Assembly (NCBI GenBank): GCA_937871605.1
Contig: CALMRM010000186.1
Coordinates: 1-12,491 of the forward strand
DNA: 12,491 nucleotides
Source of the DNA: an uncultured Terriglobus sp.
GTDB taxonomy: Bacteria; Acidobacteriota; Terriglobia; Terriglobales; Acidobacteriaceae
Reading direction: 5' to 3'
This document shows, one piece after another, positions 1 to 7,225 of this stretch. Both the position numbers and the translations under genes were made by a program. The notes beneath the pieces are model-generated. The model was not told the origin of the DNA. It worked only from the letters and a program-made list of their open reading frames with translations, and did not search any database. Each line of letters starts with the position of its first letter. Positions within the stretch are counted from its first letter, which is position 1.

Positions 1-383
1 TATTTACGTATGTGTTCACGGCAGGTGCGGCGCGATTTATCCCTACATTTGCGCCGGCGTGGGAATTCTTCCGCAGCCCTCTGCAACTCGGCGTGAGTGC
101 CGTGTTTGCCTGTGCTGCGCTGCTGTTCCTCCTGCTGCCGCGGTCGCGATACTTCGGCAACCTGACGCCGCTCCTGGTGGCGTCTGTCCTGCTGCCGCTG
201 CTCAGCACGCAGGTCAGCACACAGCCCGTGCTGTGGGCCCTGCCGTTTCTGCTGACGTTTGCCGCTGGAGTCTTTGCCGATGTACTTGAGACCCGGCAGC
301 GAACGATTTTCCTCGCTATCATGGGCACGGCCTGGCTGGCACAGGCTGTGCTGTGCGCAGGCTGGCTGCTGCGCGCGGGGTAG
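1..383 (+). CDS. C-terminal part of a polytopic membrane protein (5' end outside window)
   Basis: The reading frame is open from the left edge, so this is the tail of a longer gene. A GTG at 12 could be read as a start, but nothing resembling a ribosome binding site fits before it. Counting from that GTG, about four hydrophobic segments are visible (roughly residues 25-44, 51-70, 72-93 and 98-120), joined by short basic loops such as PRSR and ETRQR. The end, around GWLLRAG, is cytoplasmic or short. No catalytic motif is visible, so no function is assigned. The layout resembles the last helices of bacterial GT-C-like or other multi-pass envelope proteins, but that is only a guess. The next gene on the same strand starts 77 bp downstream, so co-transcription is possible. 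Confidence 0.6.
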   Translation, partial: FTYVFTAGAARFIPTFAPAWEFFRSPLQLGVSAVFACAALLFLLLPRSRYFGNLTPLLVASVLLPLLSTQVSTQPVLWALPFLLTFAAGVFADVLETRQRTIFLAIMGTAWLAQAVLCAGWLLRAG

Positions 384-460
384 CAGCCGATACTGAATAC
401 TGCGATCCGGCCGTGGACCTGACGTTTGCCGCCAGCATTGCATCTGAAAGACACATACGT

Positions 461-2170
461 ATGCGCACAATTCCAAAAGCCTTGCTGTTCTTAGCTGTTG
501 CATCCCCTGCCACATTTACCGGCTGCCGCAAGGCACATCACCTCGTCCAGCACGTGACGCAGAACCAGCCCGATGACACATCAGAGATCCAGGCTGTTGT
601 GACGAGCGGACACGTTGACGGCCTGAAGTACCCGGACTTCACACCCATTCAGGCGGACGTGAGTAACTTCTACAGCGGGCGCGACTCCGACCTGGCCTGG
701 TCCAAGGGCGGCAAACCGACCAGCCAGGCCACGGCCATGATGGAGCAGTTCTCCAACGCGGCCAAGCGCGGTCTGCGGCCGGAAGACTACGACGCCGCGA
801 ACTGGGGCGGACGCGTCGGCAACTTGGGCACAGCCGACGGTACAGCGCAGTTCGACGTGGCCATGACCGTGACGTCGATGCGCTTCCTGGACGATCTGCA
901 CAGGGGCCGCACCATTCCAACGCACTTCGCGTTCGGTATCAAGGGCTATGACGGCAAAAAGCTGGACCTGCCCACGGTGCTGAAGGACCAGATCGCAGAC
1001 GCGAGTGACCTTTCGGGCGCGGTAGACAAACTTGAGCCGCAAAACGAGCAGTACAAGGCGCTCGCCACAGCGCTGGCGCACTACCAGGAGATGGCTGCGG
1101 TAGACTCCGTGGAGTCCGTACCGGAGTTGCCGGACAACGGCAAACCCGTGATGCTGACGCGCAGCTATCTAGGGCTGCACGCCTTGCAGCAGCGGTTGAC
1201 GCAGGTGGGTGACTACACTGGCGACGCGGGCGCGGCACCGGACCTGAACGCACTGACAGACGCGTTGAAGAAATTTCAGGAGCGCCATGGGCTCACGGTC
1301 AGCGGCAGGCTTTCGCATGACACCGTGGACGCACTGAACACGCCCATGAGCACCCGCGTTGCCGAAATCGAGGACAGCATGGAGCGCTGGCGCTGGATCG
1401 ACGACACCTACGCAAATGCCAGCGTGGTGGTCAATCTGCCGGAGTTTCAGCTGCGCGCCTACGAGGGCACGGGCGGCGACCGCCACGAGGTCTTCCGCAT
1501 GAACGTGGTGGACGGCAAGTCTGACGACGAGACGCACCACACGCCCATGATCGCGGACATGATGAAGTACCTGGTCTTCCGGCCCTTCTGGAACGTGCCG
1601 GTGTCTATCGCCAAAAAGGAGATAGTGCCGCACATCGAAAAGAACAGCGGCTACCTGTCCGCAAAGAACTACGAAACGGTCGACCTCAAGGGCAAGCCCG
1701 CCGCCGCCGATATCGCGCGCATCTCGCAGGGAACCGTCATGGTGCGGCAGAAGTCCGGCACGTCGAACTCGCTTGGCCTGGTCAAGTTCATGTTCCCGAA
1801 CGCCTTCAACGTGTATCTGCACGACACCAACGAGAAGGCACTGTTCGCGCGCACCCGCCGCGACAGTTCGCATGGCTGCGTCCGCGTGCAGGACCCGCCC
1901 AAGCTGGCCGACTGGGTCTTGCGCGACAGCCCCAAGTGGGATGCCGACGCCATCCAGGAAGCGATGGCAACTGGCGAGGACAACAAGAGCGTCTCCCTGC
2001 CCAAGCCGCTGCCTGTGCTGCTGTTCTACGGCACGGCCTGGTCCGACAATGGCGAGATGCACTTCTTCAAGGACATGTATGGCTACGATGCGGAGATGGA
2101 GAAATCCATCGAAGGCGGCAGGCCATACCAGAGCAAGCCGGACAAGGCTGTGACCGAGAAGGATGTGTAG
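461..2170 (+). CDS. YcbB/LdtD-like L,D-transpeptidase, predicted lipoprotein
   Basis: Predicted L,D-transpeptidase that makes 3-3 cross-links in peptidoglycan in the periplasm. The frame is open from 353, but ATG 461 is chosen: GAAAG lies at 446-450, and it gives a signal peptide with a lipobox-like FTG-C at Cys22, suggesting lipid anchoring. From ATG 461 the protein is 569 residues, close to the ~600 of YcbB proteins. Domains in order: an N-terminal scaffold region with FYSGRDSDLAW near residues 70-80; a peptidoglycan-binding domain at about 236-294; the family hallmark MERWRW at 307-312; and a YkuD catalytic domain at about 319-494 with RPFWNVP (374-380), His454 in YLHDT and the catalytic SHGCVRV with Cys473. 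All expected active-site residues are present. A C-terminal extension of about 75 residues follows. The upstream membrane-protein gene ends 77 bp before. Confidence 0.93.
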   Translation: MRTIPKALLFLAVASPATFTGCRKAHHLVQHVTQNQPDDTSEIQAVVTSGHVDGLKYPDFTPIQADVSNFYSGRDSDLAWSKGGKPTSQATAMMEQFSNAAKRGLRPEDYDAANWGGRVGNLGTADGTAQFDVAMTVTSMRFLDDLHRGRTIPTHFAFGIKGYDGKKLDLPTVLKDQIADASDLSGAVDKLEPQNEQYKALATALAHYQEMAAVDSVESVPELPDNGKPVMLTRSYLGLHALQQRLTQVGDYTGDAGAAPDLNALTDALKKFQERHGLTVSGRLSHDTVDALNTPMSTRVAEIEDSMERWRWIDDTYANASVVVNLPEFQLRAYEGTGGDRHEVFRMNVVDGKSDDETHHTPMIADMMKYLVFRPFWNVPVSIAKKEIVPHIEKNSGYLSAKNYETVDLKGKPAAADIARISQGTVMVRQKSGTSNSLGLVKFMFPNAFNVYLHDTNEKALFARTRRDSSHGCVRVQDPPKLADWVLRDSPKWDADAIQEAMATGEDNKSVSLPKPLPVLLFYGTAWSDNGEMHFFKDMYGYDAEMEKSIEGGRPYQSKPDKAVTEKDV

Positions 2171-2251
2171 CGGACACGACTTACCACCTTTCTGGTTGAC
2201 GCCCATGCACACCGTGCATCAGACTCAAGAGGTGGCGTATATGGCATAACG

Positions 2252-2277
2252 CCGCGGCTGGAGGCAACCAGCCGCGG
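2252..2277. terminator. Strong hairpin, possible bidirectional terminator
   Basis: Perfect 10-bp inverted repeat CCGCGGCTGG / CCAGCCGCGG around a 6-nt loop. It lies 81 bp after the L,D-transpeptidase stop and 8 bp after the stop of the minus-strand 31-codon gene, where a shared terminator would be expected. Neither side carries a clear T-run (GTTGTACG on plus, CGTTATGCC on minus), so intrinsic termination is uncertain. Confidence 0.45.
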
Positions 2278-2285
2278 GTTGTACG

Positions 2286-2381
2286 TCACTTCCAGAAGTG
2301 CTGTGCAAGCACCGTCACTAGCTTCACCAATGCTGTCAACAACAGCACGTAGGGAAGCCAGGTCCGCTCTGGCTTTCTCAT
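2286..2381 (-). CDS. Small membrane peptide, 31 residues
   Basis: This is a short minus-strand gene. ATG at 2381-2379 is preceded by AGGAGG at 2392-2387 with a 5-nt spacer, the best Shine-Dalgarno sequence in the window. The peptide starts MRKPERTWLP and continues into a hydrophobic stretch of about 17 residues (YVLLLTALVKLVTVLAQ), then ends HFWK before TGA at 2288-2286. That is the layout of a single-helix membrane peptide with a positively charged N-terminus, which would sit inside. A strong hairpin lies 8 bp downstream and two tandem hairpins lie just upstream of the ribosome binding site. I do not recognise the family. The evidence is the ribosome binding site, the clean helix and the intergenic location. 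Conservation could not be tested here. Confidence 0.6.
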   Translation of the reverse strand: MRKPERTWLPYVLLLTALVKLVTVLAQHFWK

Positions 2382-2400
2382 GACCACCTCCTACAAAGTG

Positions 2401-2452
2401 CGCCTTCAGGGGTCATCTCCCCCTGAAGGCGATTCGCTTTTCAGGGCGAATC
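2401..2452. promoter_or_regulatory. Tandem hairpins upstream of the 31-codon gene
   Basis: A perfect 12-bp stem (CGCCTTCAGGGG 2401-2412 with CCCCTGAAGGCG 2420-2431, 7-nt loop) is followed directly by a 7-bp stem (GATTCGC 2431-2437 with GCGAATC 2446-2452, 8-nt loop). On the minus strand both would fold in the 5' leader of the small membrane peptide, and the larger stem ends 8 nt before its AGGAGG. They could be a regulatory leader or attenuator, or else a terminator for plus-strand transcription from the left. There is no adjacent T-run on the plus strand. Confidence 0.4.
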
Positions 2453-2625
2453 CTGTGCCTCGCAGTCGGGTGCCTCTGACCAGCGTTGCCATCTGTAGGT
2501 GGCTGTAGCCGATTCAACGTGTAAGGTGTACGAACAGCGGGCGCACGCGATGGGCGGCACTACGCGCCTCCCCCGTCTTGCTTGCCTCGCACGCAACTCG
2601 ACGCTGTATGCTCTAGGCACAACGC

Positions 2626-3795
2626 ATGAGTCTCTCTTGCTGTACTCGGCTGATCTGTTGTGTCGCGCTGCTTGCAGCCGTGTGCACCGGGCGGGCGCGC
2701 GCGCAGGCCTCACCCACGCCGAACAGTGAGCCGGAGGTTCTGACCTCGCCCGCGGGTACCACGGAGGTCGGCGTGCTGGGCCGCGCGGAGTACCGCATCG
2801 ACGTGCCCGCTGCGTGGAACCATGATCTGGTCGTCTTCTACCACGGCTACTCGGAGTCGCCATTTCGCTTCCGGCTCGACAGCAGCATCGGCACGCAGCC
2901 AGAGCAGATGTTCCGTCGCAACTTCGCTGTTATTCAGAGCGGATACTCTGACACCGGTTGGGCACTGCAGGCGGGCTATGTCGACACGGAGGCGCTGCGC
3001 CGCTACTTCATCAAGAAGTATGGCCAGCCGCGCGAAACCTACGCCGCGGGCGGCAGCATGGGCGGCGCGCTCACCATGATCACCATGGAGCTGAATAACA
3101 AGGTGTACAGCGCGGGCCTCGACCTGTGTGGCGCGGTCGGCCCCAGCTATGTGCACCTGGATCGCCGCTTTGCTCTTCGCGCGGCGTTCGACTACTACTT
3201 TCCCGGCCTGATGGGCCCACTCGATCCGGTGCCGCCCACGTTTGAAGAAAGCGAAGCTCTACGCCAGCGCGTCTTAGCTGCCCTGCGGGCAAAGCCGGAC
3301 GCCGCACTCGCCATGCGCGAGCTCACCCTTCTGCACTCTGACGTGGAGGTTGCCCGCGCCATCGGCTACTTCACCTACGTCATCGGCGACATGCAGCGCA
3401 AGGCAGGCGGCAACCCGTTCGACAACCGGAACTATATCTACACCGATACCAGCACCAATACCTCCACCGACTACGCCTTGAACGACGGCGTGCGCCGGTA
3501 TGCGCCCGACCCGCGCGCCCGCGACTACCTGATGGCGCACTATTGGCCCAGCGGCCATCTCTCCCGGCCCATGCTGGCGCTGCACACCATCTACGACCCG
3601 CTGATCCCCGCAACCAGCCTGTCGCTTTACGCGGCGGAGGTGGCGCACGCGGGCTTTGCCGATAATCTTGTGCAGCAGTACGTCCACCGCGAAGGTCACT
3701 GCACCTTTACGCCGGAAGAGGTGGGCCACGCCTTCGACGAACTGCTGCTGTGGTCCCGTACCGGCAAAGCGCCACCAGCCGGCCTGCTGCGTTAA
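2626..3795 (+). CDS. Secreted alpha/beta hydrolase (serine esterase/peptidase-like)
   Basis: Exported alpha/beta-hydrolase of 389 residues; the substrate is unknown. The N-terminus has Arg8, a hydrophobic core and an ARA cleavage site, with maturation probably before Gln27. The fold's landmarks are in order: a His-Gly oxyanion motif (FYHGYS, His73-Gly74), nucleophile elbow GGSMGG with Ser144, an acid in YDPLIP (Asp324) and the catalytic His358 in EGHCTF. The region between about 190 and 300 is a cap or insertion domain. The family layout recalls tannase/feruloyl-esterase-like or prolyl-oligopeptidase-like secreted hydrolases, but nothing fixes the substrate. The start has a weak ribosome binding site. 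A TATGCT at 2607-2612 with TTGCCT at 2582-2587 (19-bp spacing) is a poor promoter candidate that would give a very short leader. The gene converges with the next one, 26 bp between stops. Confidence 0.85.
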   Translation: MSLSCCTRLICCVALLAAVCTGRARAQASPTPNSEPEVLTSPAGTTEVGVLGRAEYRIDVPAAWNHDLVVFYHGYSESPFRFRLDSSIGTQPEQMFRRNFAVIQSGYSDTGWALQAGYVDTEALRRYFIKKYGQPRETYAAGGSMGGALTMITMELNNKVYSAGLDLCGAVGPSYVHLDRRFALRAAFDYYFPGLMGPLDPVPPTFEESEALRQRVLAALRAKPDAALAMRELTLLHSDVEVARAIGYFTYVIGDMQRKAGGNPFDNRNYIYTDTSTNTSTDYALNDGVRRYAPDPRARDYLMAHYWPSGHLSRPMLALHTIYDPLIPATSLSLYAAEVAHAGFADNLVQQYVHREGHCTFTPEEVGHAFDELLLWSRTGKAPPAGLLR

Positions 3796-3800
3796 CGCGG

Positions 3801-3826
3801 CGTAGCGAAGCGGTCCCGCTTCTACG
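3801..3826. terminator. Possible shared terminator hairpin between convergent genes
   Basis: The 26-bp gap between the convergent stops is almost filled by an imperfect hairpin: CGTAG pairs with CTACG and AAGCGG with CCGCTT, with a 2-nt bulge and a 2-nt apical gap. It overlaps the last codons of the minus-strand gene. There is no T-run on either strand, so its role is uncertain. Confidence 0.3.
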
Positions 3827-5522
3827 GGGTGCCGAGTGCCTTTCGATCGCCGCTCCACGTCACCGCGGTCGCAGCGTAATCCTGCATGCGCTGTGCCGGG
3901 TAGGTCTCGTGCCAGAATTGCCGGATAGCTTCCTCTACTTCTGTGTGCTGTGGACCGTCTTTCCGCACAGCCAGCCCGAAGTTTGCCGCACCTGGGTAGA
4001 AGTCGTAGTCGCGCAGCAGGCGCGGATCGCTCATCATCACACCGCGCTGGTGGGTGTAGTCCGGGTGCGGAAACCAAATCACGTCGGGCTGCTGCGACAG
4101 CAGAGCATCCATCCGGAAGCCATGCCGTGCAATGTCTGCATCGTTGAGCCCTACAAGATCGACAATGTTGATCCCTGGTGCGTTCGCGGCGATCAAGCCA
4201 ACTTCGCTGGCTGCCATGGTGGACCCCTGCGGAAGTCGCAGAACCAGCCTATCGCCCACATCGGAAAACAGGCGTTCGGGTGGTATGGCGGGCAACGGTG
4301 CTGATGCGGGAATCGTAACGTCCGGAGCAGCGTACGCGACGAGTTTGCCTTCAGACATGCGGTCCAGCTGCCCGAGAAGATGCCGTGGCAGCAGACCAGT
4401 TGCAAGGCATAGACACGCCACAACGCTCGCGGCGCGGGTCAGGGGTGACCTGCGCAGGAAAGCAATGCTCAGATTGCCTTCCTGCCAGCGGCGATCCAGC
4501 AGCAGCAGTGCCAGCACCATCACGAACGGGCTGTATGGCACGTAGTAACGGGACCAGAAACCCATAATCTGCAGCGTGGTCGCCAGGTACAGCATGCACG
4601 CCGCCGCTGGAAGCAAGCAGAACAGCAGTAATCGCCGGTCGCGCCACGTGGCAAACAGCCCGATCACCAGCAGCGGCACACGGCAGCTGCGAAGATTATC
4701 AAAGCAGAGTGTGACCGGAAACCAGCGGCCGATGTAGCCCACGTACGAGTGCTGGGACTTGACGTAGAAGCTGAGTGGCAGCGGCGTATGGAAGTACAAC
4801 GTGCACAGAAGCAGTTGCGCAAGCACCATTCCAAGGAACAGCCCAAGTGCTGCCCAGGCCTGCCAGCGCCGGTCCTTCTGGATACATGCCCATGCAATGG
4901 CAATCAACAGGCAGGTGGCAAGCGCACTTTCTGGCCGGCATAGAAAGGCCACCATCCCCGCCATCGGAACCCAGAACCACGCACAGCGACCGTGACGCCA
5001 CCGTTCTGCGACACCGAGCAGTAGCGCCAGCGCGGCGAATGACATCGACGTTTCCATGCCGTTGGCAGCCGAACCCGTGAAGGAGAACATCGCCACGCAG
5101 CACACCAACACACATGCCGACGTGACGGCGAAGCGCTGAAACTGCTGTGTCCGGGCGTTCGCCGCCGCCGCCCAGCTTGTGGCTGCCATCGCCAACACAC
5201 CCGCAAACACCGAACTCCCGGTCACGATGTGCAAAGGCGAACGCGAGACAAAGGTACCCAGCCACACGACGCCCAGCCACAACGGGCTCGTCACGCCATA
5301 GGTGGGCAGACCGCCTGGGTTCCATGTGATGCCATAGCCGTTGCGCAACTCAATGGCGTAGCGATAAAACATGTACGCATCGTCGAACGGCAGGCGCAGC
5401 ACATAGAACTTGGTGTGCACGATGAACAGCCAACTGCCGAGTAGCAGAAAGGACAAAAGGTACAAGCTGGTACTTGACTGCCACCATCTCGCGCTGGCAG
5501 TTGAAGACGCACTCGAGGTCAT
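3822..5522 (-). CDS. GT-C fold membrane glycosyltransferase (AftB-like layout)
   Basis: Predicted integral-membrane glycosyltransferase of 566 residues that would transfer a sugar from a polyprenyl-phosphate donor to an acceptor outside the cytoplasmic membrane. After a first helix (about 21-40) comes the acidic pair Asp47-Asp48 in PFDDAYMFYRYA, the usual catalytic or metal site of GT-C enzymes. It continues with GYGITWNPGGLPTYGVTSPLW, here split as GYG.TWNPG and YGVTSPLW, then GMET at 155-158, RPES at 196-199 and PLPLSFYVK around 248-255. These match the order DDAYI...G.G...NPG...GLET...RPEG...LPNTFYAK seen in bacterial GT-C proteins such as the AftB group. About ten helices reach residue 385. 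A soluble extracytoplasmic C-terminal domain follows, with IVDLVGLNDADIAR at 453-466. The start is fixed at ATG 5522 because an in-frame stop lies seven codons upstream; the ribosome binding site (GGAG) is distant. Donor and acceptor are unknown. Confidence 0.8.
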   Translation of the reverse strand: MTSSASSTASARWWQSSTSLYLLSFLLLGSWLFIVHTKFYVLRLPFDDAYMFYRYAIELRNGYGITWNPGGLPTYGVTSPLWLGVVWLGTFVSRSPLHIVTGSSVFAGVLAMAATSWAAAANARTQQFQRFAVTSACVLVCCVAMFSFTGSAANGMETSMSFAALALLLGVAERWRHGRCAWFWVPMAGMVAFLCRPESALATCLLIAIAWACIQKDRRWQAWAALGLFLGMVLAQLLLCTLYFHTPLPLSFYVKSQHSYVGYIGRWFPVTLCFDNLRSCRVPLLVIGLFATWRDRRLLLFCLLPAAACMLYLATTLQIMGFWSRYYVPYSPFVMVLALLLLDRRWQEGNLSIAFLRRSPLTRAASVVACLCLATGLLPRHLLGQLDRMSEGKLVAYAAPDVTIPASAPLPAIPPERLFSDVGDRLVLRLPQGSTMAASEVGLIAANAPGINIVDLVGLNDADIARHGFRMDALLSQQPDVIWFPHPDYTHQRGVMMSDPRLLRDYDFYPGAANFGLAVRKDGPQHTEVEEAIRQFWHETYPAQRMQDYAATAVTWSGDRKALGTP

Positions 5523-5787
5523 GTGGGAAGCAGAACTCCATGACTAGTGTACTGTCGCCCCAGCATGGCCTTGCCAGCGCCTGGCGGTGTACGCCCGCTC
5601 ACGATTGAAGCAATGACTGTGGAACAGGTGCCGAGTCCCTCCGCCCGAGGGATTGAAGGAGCAGCGCGGAAGACTTCGTCCGCGTCGCGAGAGGCGACAG
5701 AAGCCTTCGCTCATGTCGTATAACGACGTCACACGATGTCACACGATGTCTGCAGTATCCTAGCTCCAACTCTGGCGTTCCTGCACA
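5523..5787. promoter_or_regulatory. Divergent intergenic region with a 10-bp tandem repeat
   Basis: This 265-bp spacer separates the glycosyltransferase (-) from the SGNH lipoprotein (+) and should hold both promoters. A 10-bp direct repeat ACACGATGTC occurs twice head to tail at 5731-5740 and 5741-5750, 38-57 bp before the SGNH start, at a place where an operator could lie. TATCCT at about 5756-5761 is a possible -10 box. A small hairpin GTCGC/GCGAC sits at 5684-5698. The only minus-strand frame here (5544-5732) has no gene-like features. Confidence 0.3.
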
Positions 5788-7185
5788 ATGGTTCCGTTTC
5801 CTTCCAAAGCTGTGTCACGCGTCGTGTTTGCATGGCTGTTGCCAGTGCTGCTTGTCTGCGCGGGCTGCGGAGACGCCGTCAAAGTGCTGCAGGATGGCAT
5901 CGGCACATCGGCAACAGCTGGCACAGGCAGCACCGCCAGCACAGGCGCTTTAAGTGCCGCTTCTGCACCGGCCGTGCTGGTCGCTGTCTCACCGGCGGTA
6001 CTCCAGGCGGGCAGTGCCACGGCTGTTGTGACGCTGTCTGCAACAGGCATCGGCGCAGGAGCCACAGTGCTCGTCGACGGCGTGGCGCACGCTGCCACCC
6101 TGCAGAGCAGTAGCACCGCAAAACTGCTGTGGACAGCAGCAGAGCTTGCGTCCGGTTCCCGTCACACCCTTTCCATCCAGAACCCCGGCCTGGCTGCATC
6201 CAACGAAGAAACGGTACTGGTGACCGATGGACACTGGGCCTTTGGCGACTCCATCACCTTCGGCTATGGCGTCCCGAACCCATCCACAGGCAACTATGCG
6301 TACCTTTTGGCTGCAGCGTACCGGCTCACGCTGGTGAACAGCGCCCGCAGCGGCGATCAGGCCTGTGACGTGTGGCCGCAAATGTTTCGCAGCAGCGCCG
6401 GGTACAGCAGGGAGGCCGCGCCGCTGTTTTCGCTCATGATCGGCACCAACGATGTGGACGTGAAGGGCACAGGTGCCTACGAACCCGTCTTCACCGCCTG
6501 TGACTTGTCCGCGCTTAGCTGGCTAGGCACGCCACGCACGGCAAAAGTGCTGGCAGGTGATGCGGCCTTCACCGCGTCCGGCGCCTGCAGCAGCGCTCCC
6601 AACGGCAGTCTGATGGGTGCAGCTGCCTGCTCCGGCGGTCCCGGTACTGTCACGGCGACAATAACGACCAGCGGCAATCCCGTCTATGTGTGGTACCTCA
6701 TCAGCGACCGCGCAGGCCCCGGCGACGGCATCGCAGTCACCTTGGACGGCACGGCGCAAGGCACCTTTGCGACGCGCACCGCGGTGCCTATCGCCACGCA
6801 GAACGGCGGCACGCAGGGCATGGCGGTCCTGCGCCTGCCCGCAGCCGCTGGCAGTCACACCGTCAGCATCGTCACCACCGGTCTCGCAGGCGTCTTGGGC
6901 GTGGGCAGCAATCCCAGCACCGGTGCGGATCACCCCCGGCTGCTGGTGGGCGACCTGCCCAACCAGGCCTACGGCACTCCTGTAGCGCCCATTGCTTCGC
7001 AGCTGGTCTATACCGGTCACACGACCGGTGTCGAGGAACTCCTACAATCTGACGGCATGGACGTGCACCGTGCGCTCACGCGTGAGTACATGCTCGGCAC
7101 CGTCTATGAAATGGCAGACCAGCTGCATCCCAACGCCCTCGGCCAACAGGAGCTGGAAGCGGCGTTCAACGCAGCCCTGCCCTGA
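5788..7185 (+). CDS. SGNH/GDSL-family hydrolase, predicted lipoprotein with Ig-like and inserted beta domain
   Basis: Predicted surface or periplasmic SGNH hydrolase (esterase/acylhydrolase class) of 465 residues; substrate unknown. The N-terminus is a lipoprotein-type signal ending CAGC with Cys27, followed by a Ser/Thr/Gly/Ala-rich linker. Residues about 65-145 look like an Ig/IPT-type beta sandwich (VSPAVLQAG ... LSIQNPG). The catalytic core then shows all four blocks: FGDS with Ser155, Gly189 in SARSGDQ, GTND with Asn221, and Asp444/His447 in DQLHPN. Block III to block V spans about 220 residues, roughly twice a normal SGNH core, because a beta-rich, Gly/Thr/Ala-rich insert lies at about 230-385 and resembles a carbohydrate-binding jelly roll. 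ATG 5788 gives the signal peptide directly, though its ribosome binding site is weak. The rel gene follows 40 bp later on the same strand. Confidence 0.85.
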   Translation: MVPFPSKAVSRVVFAWLLPVLLVCAGCGDAVKVLQDGIGTSATAGTGSTASTGALSAASAPAVLVAVSPAVLQAGSATAVVTLSATGIGAGATVLVDGVAHAATLQSSSTAKLLWTAAELASGSRHTLSIQNPGLAASNEETVLVTDGHWAFGDSITFGYGVPNPSTGNYAYLLAAAYRLTLVNSARSGDQACDVWPQMFRSSAGYSREAAPLFSLMIGTNDVDVKGTGAYEPVFTACDLSALSWLGTPRTAKVLAGDAAFTASGACSSAPNGSLMGAAACSGGPGTVTATITTSGNPVYVWYLISDRAGPGDGIAVTLDGTAQGTFATRTAVPIATQNGGTQGMAVLRLPAAAGSHTVSIVTTGLAGVLGVGSNPSTGADHPRLLVGDLPNQAYGTPVAPIASQLVYTGHTTGVEELLQSDGMDVHRALTREYMLGTVYEMADQLHPNALGQQELEAAFNAALP

Positions 7186-7214
7186 CGCTGGCGTGTACCG
7201 CAGTGACCACACGT

Positions 7215-7220
7215 TAAAAT
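7215..7220 (+). promoter_or_regulatory. Possible -10 box placing rel on a leaderless transcript
   Basis: TAAAAT ends 5 nt before the rel ATG and there is no Shine-Dalgarno sequence in the gap. A transcript started from this box would begin at or next to the A of the ATG. No convincing -35 box is visible at 16-18 bp. The alternative is read-through from the SGNH gene. Confidence 0.3.
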
Positions 7221-7225
7221 AAGAC

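Noticed and set aside
353..460. Upstream start for the L,D-transpeptidase
   Set aside because: It would overlap the preceding gene and bury the lipoprotein signal peptide 36 residues inside the protein; ATG 461 explains both.
1169..2212. 347-codon minus-strand frame opposite the L,D-transpeptidase
   Set aside because: Antisense shadow of a confidently identified gene, with no domain, no ribosome binding site and biased His/Val/Arg composition.
2401..2452. Riboswitch
   Set aside because: Two simple perfect stems without any conserved aptamer core I recognise; kept only as hairpins of unknown role.
5544..5732. 62-codon minus-strand frame in the divergent spacer
   Set aside because: No ribosome binding site, no helix or motif, and Arg/His/Gly-rich random-looking composition.
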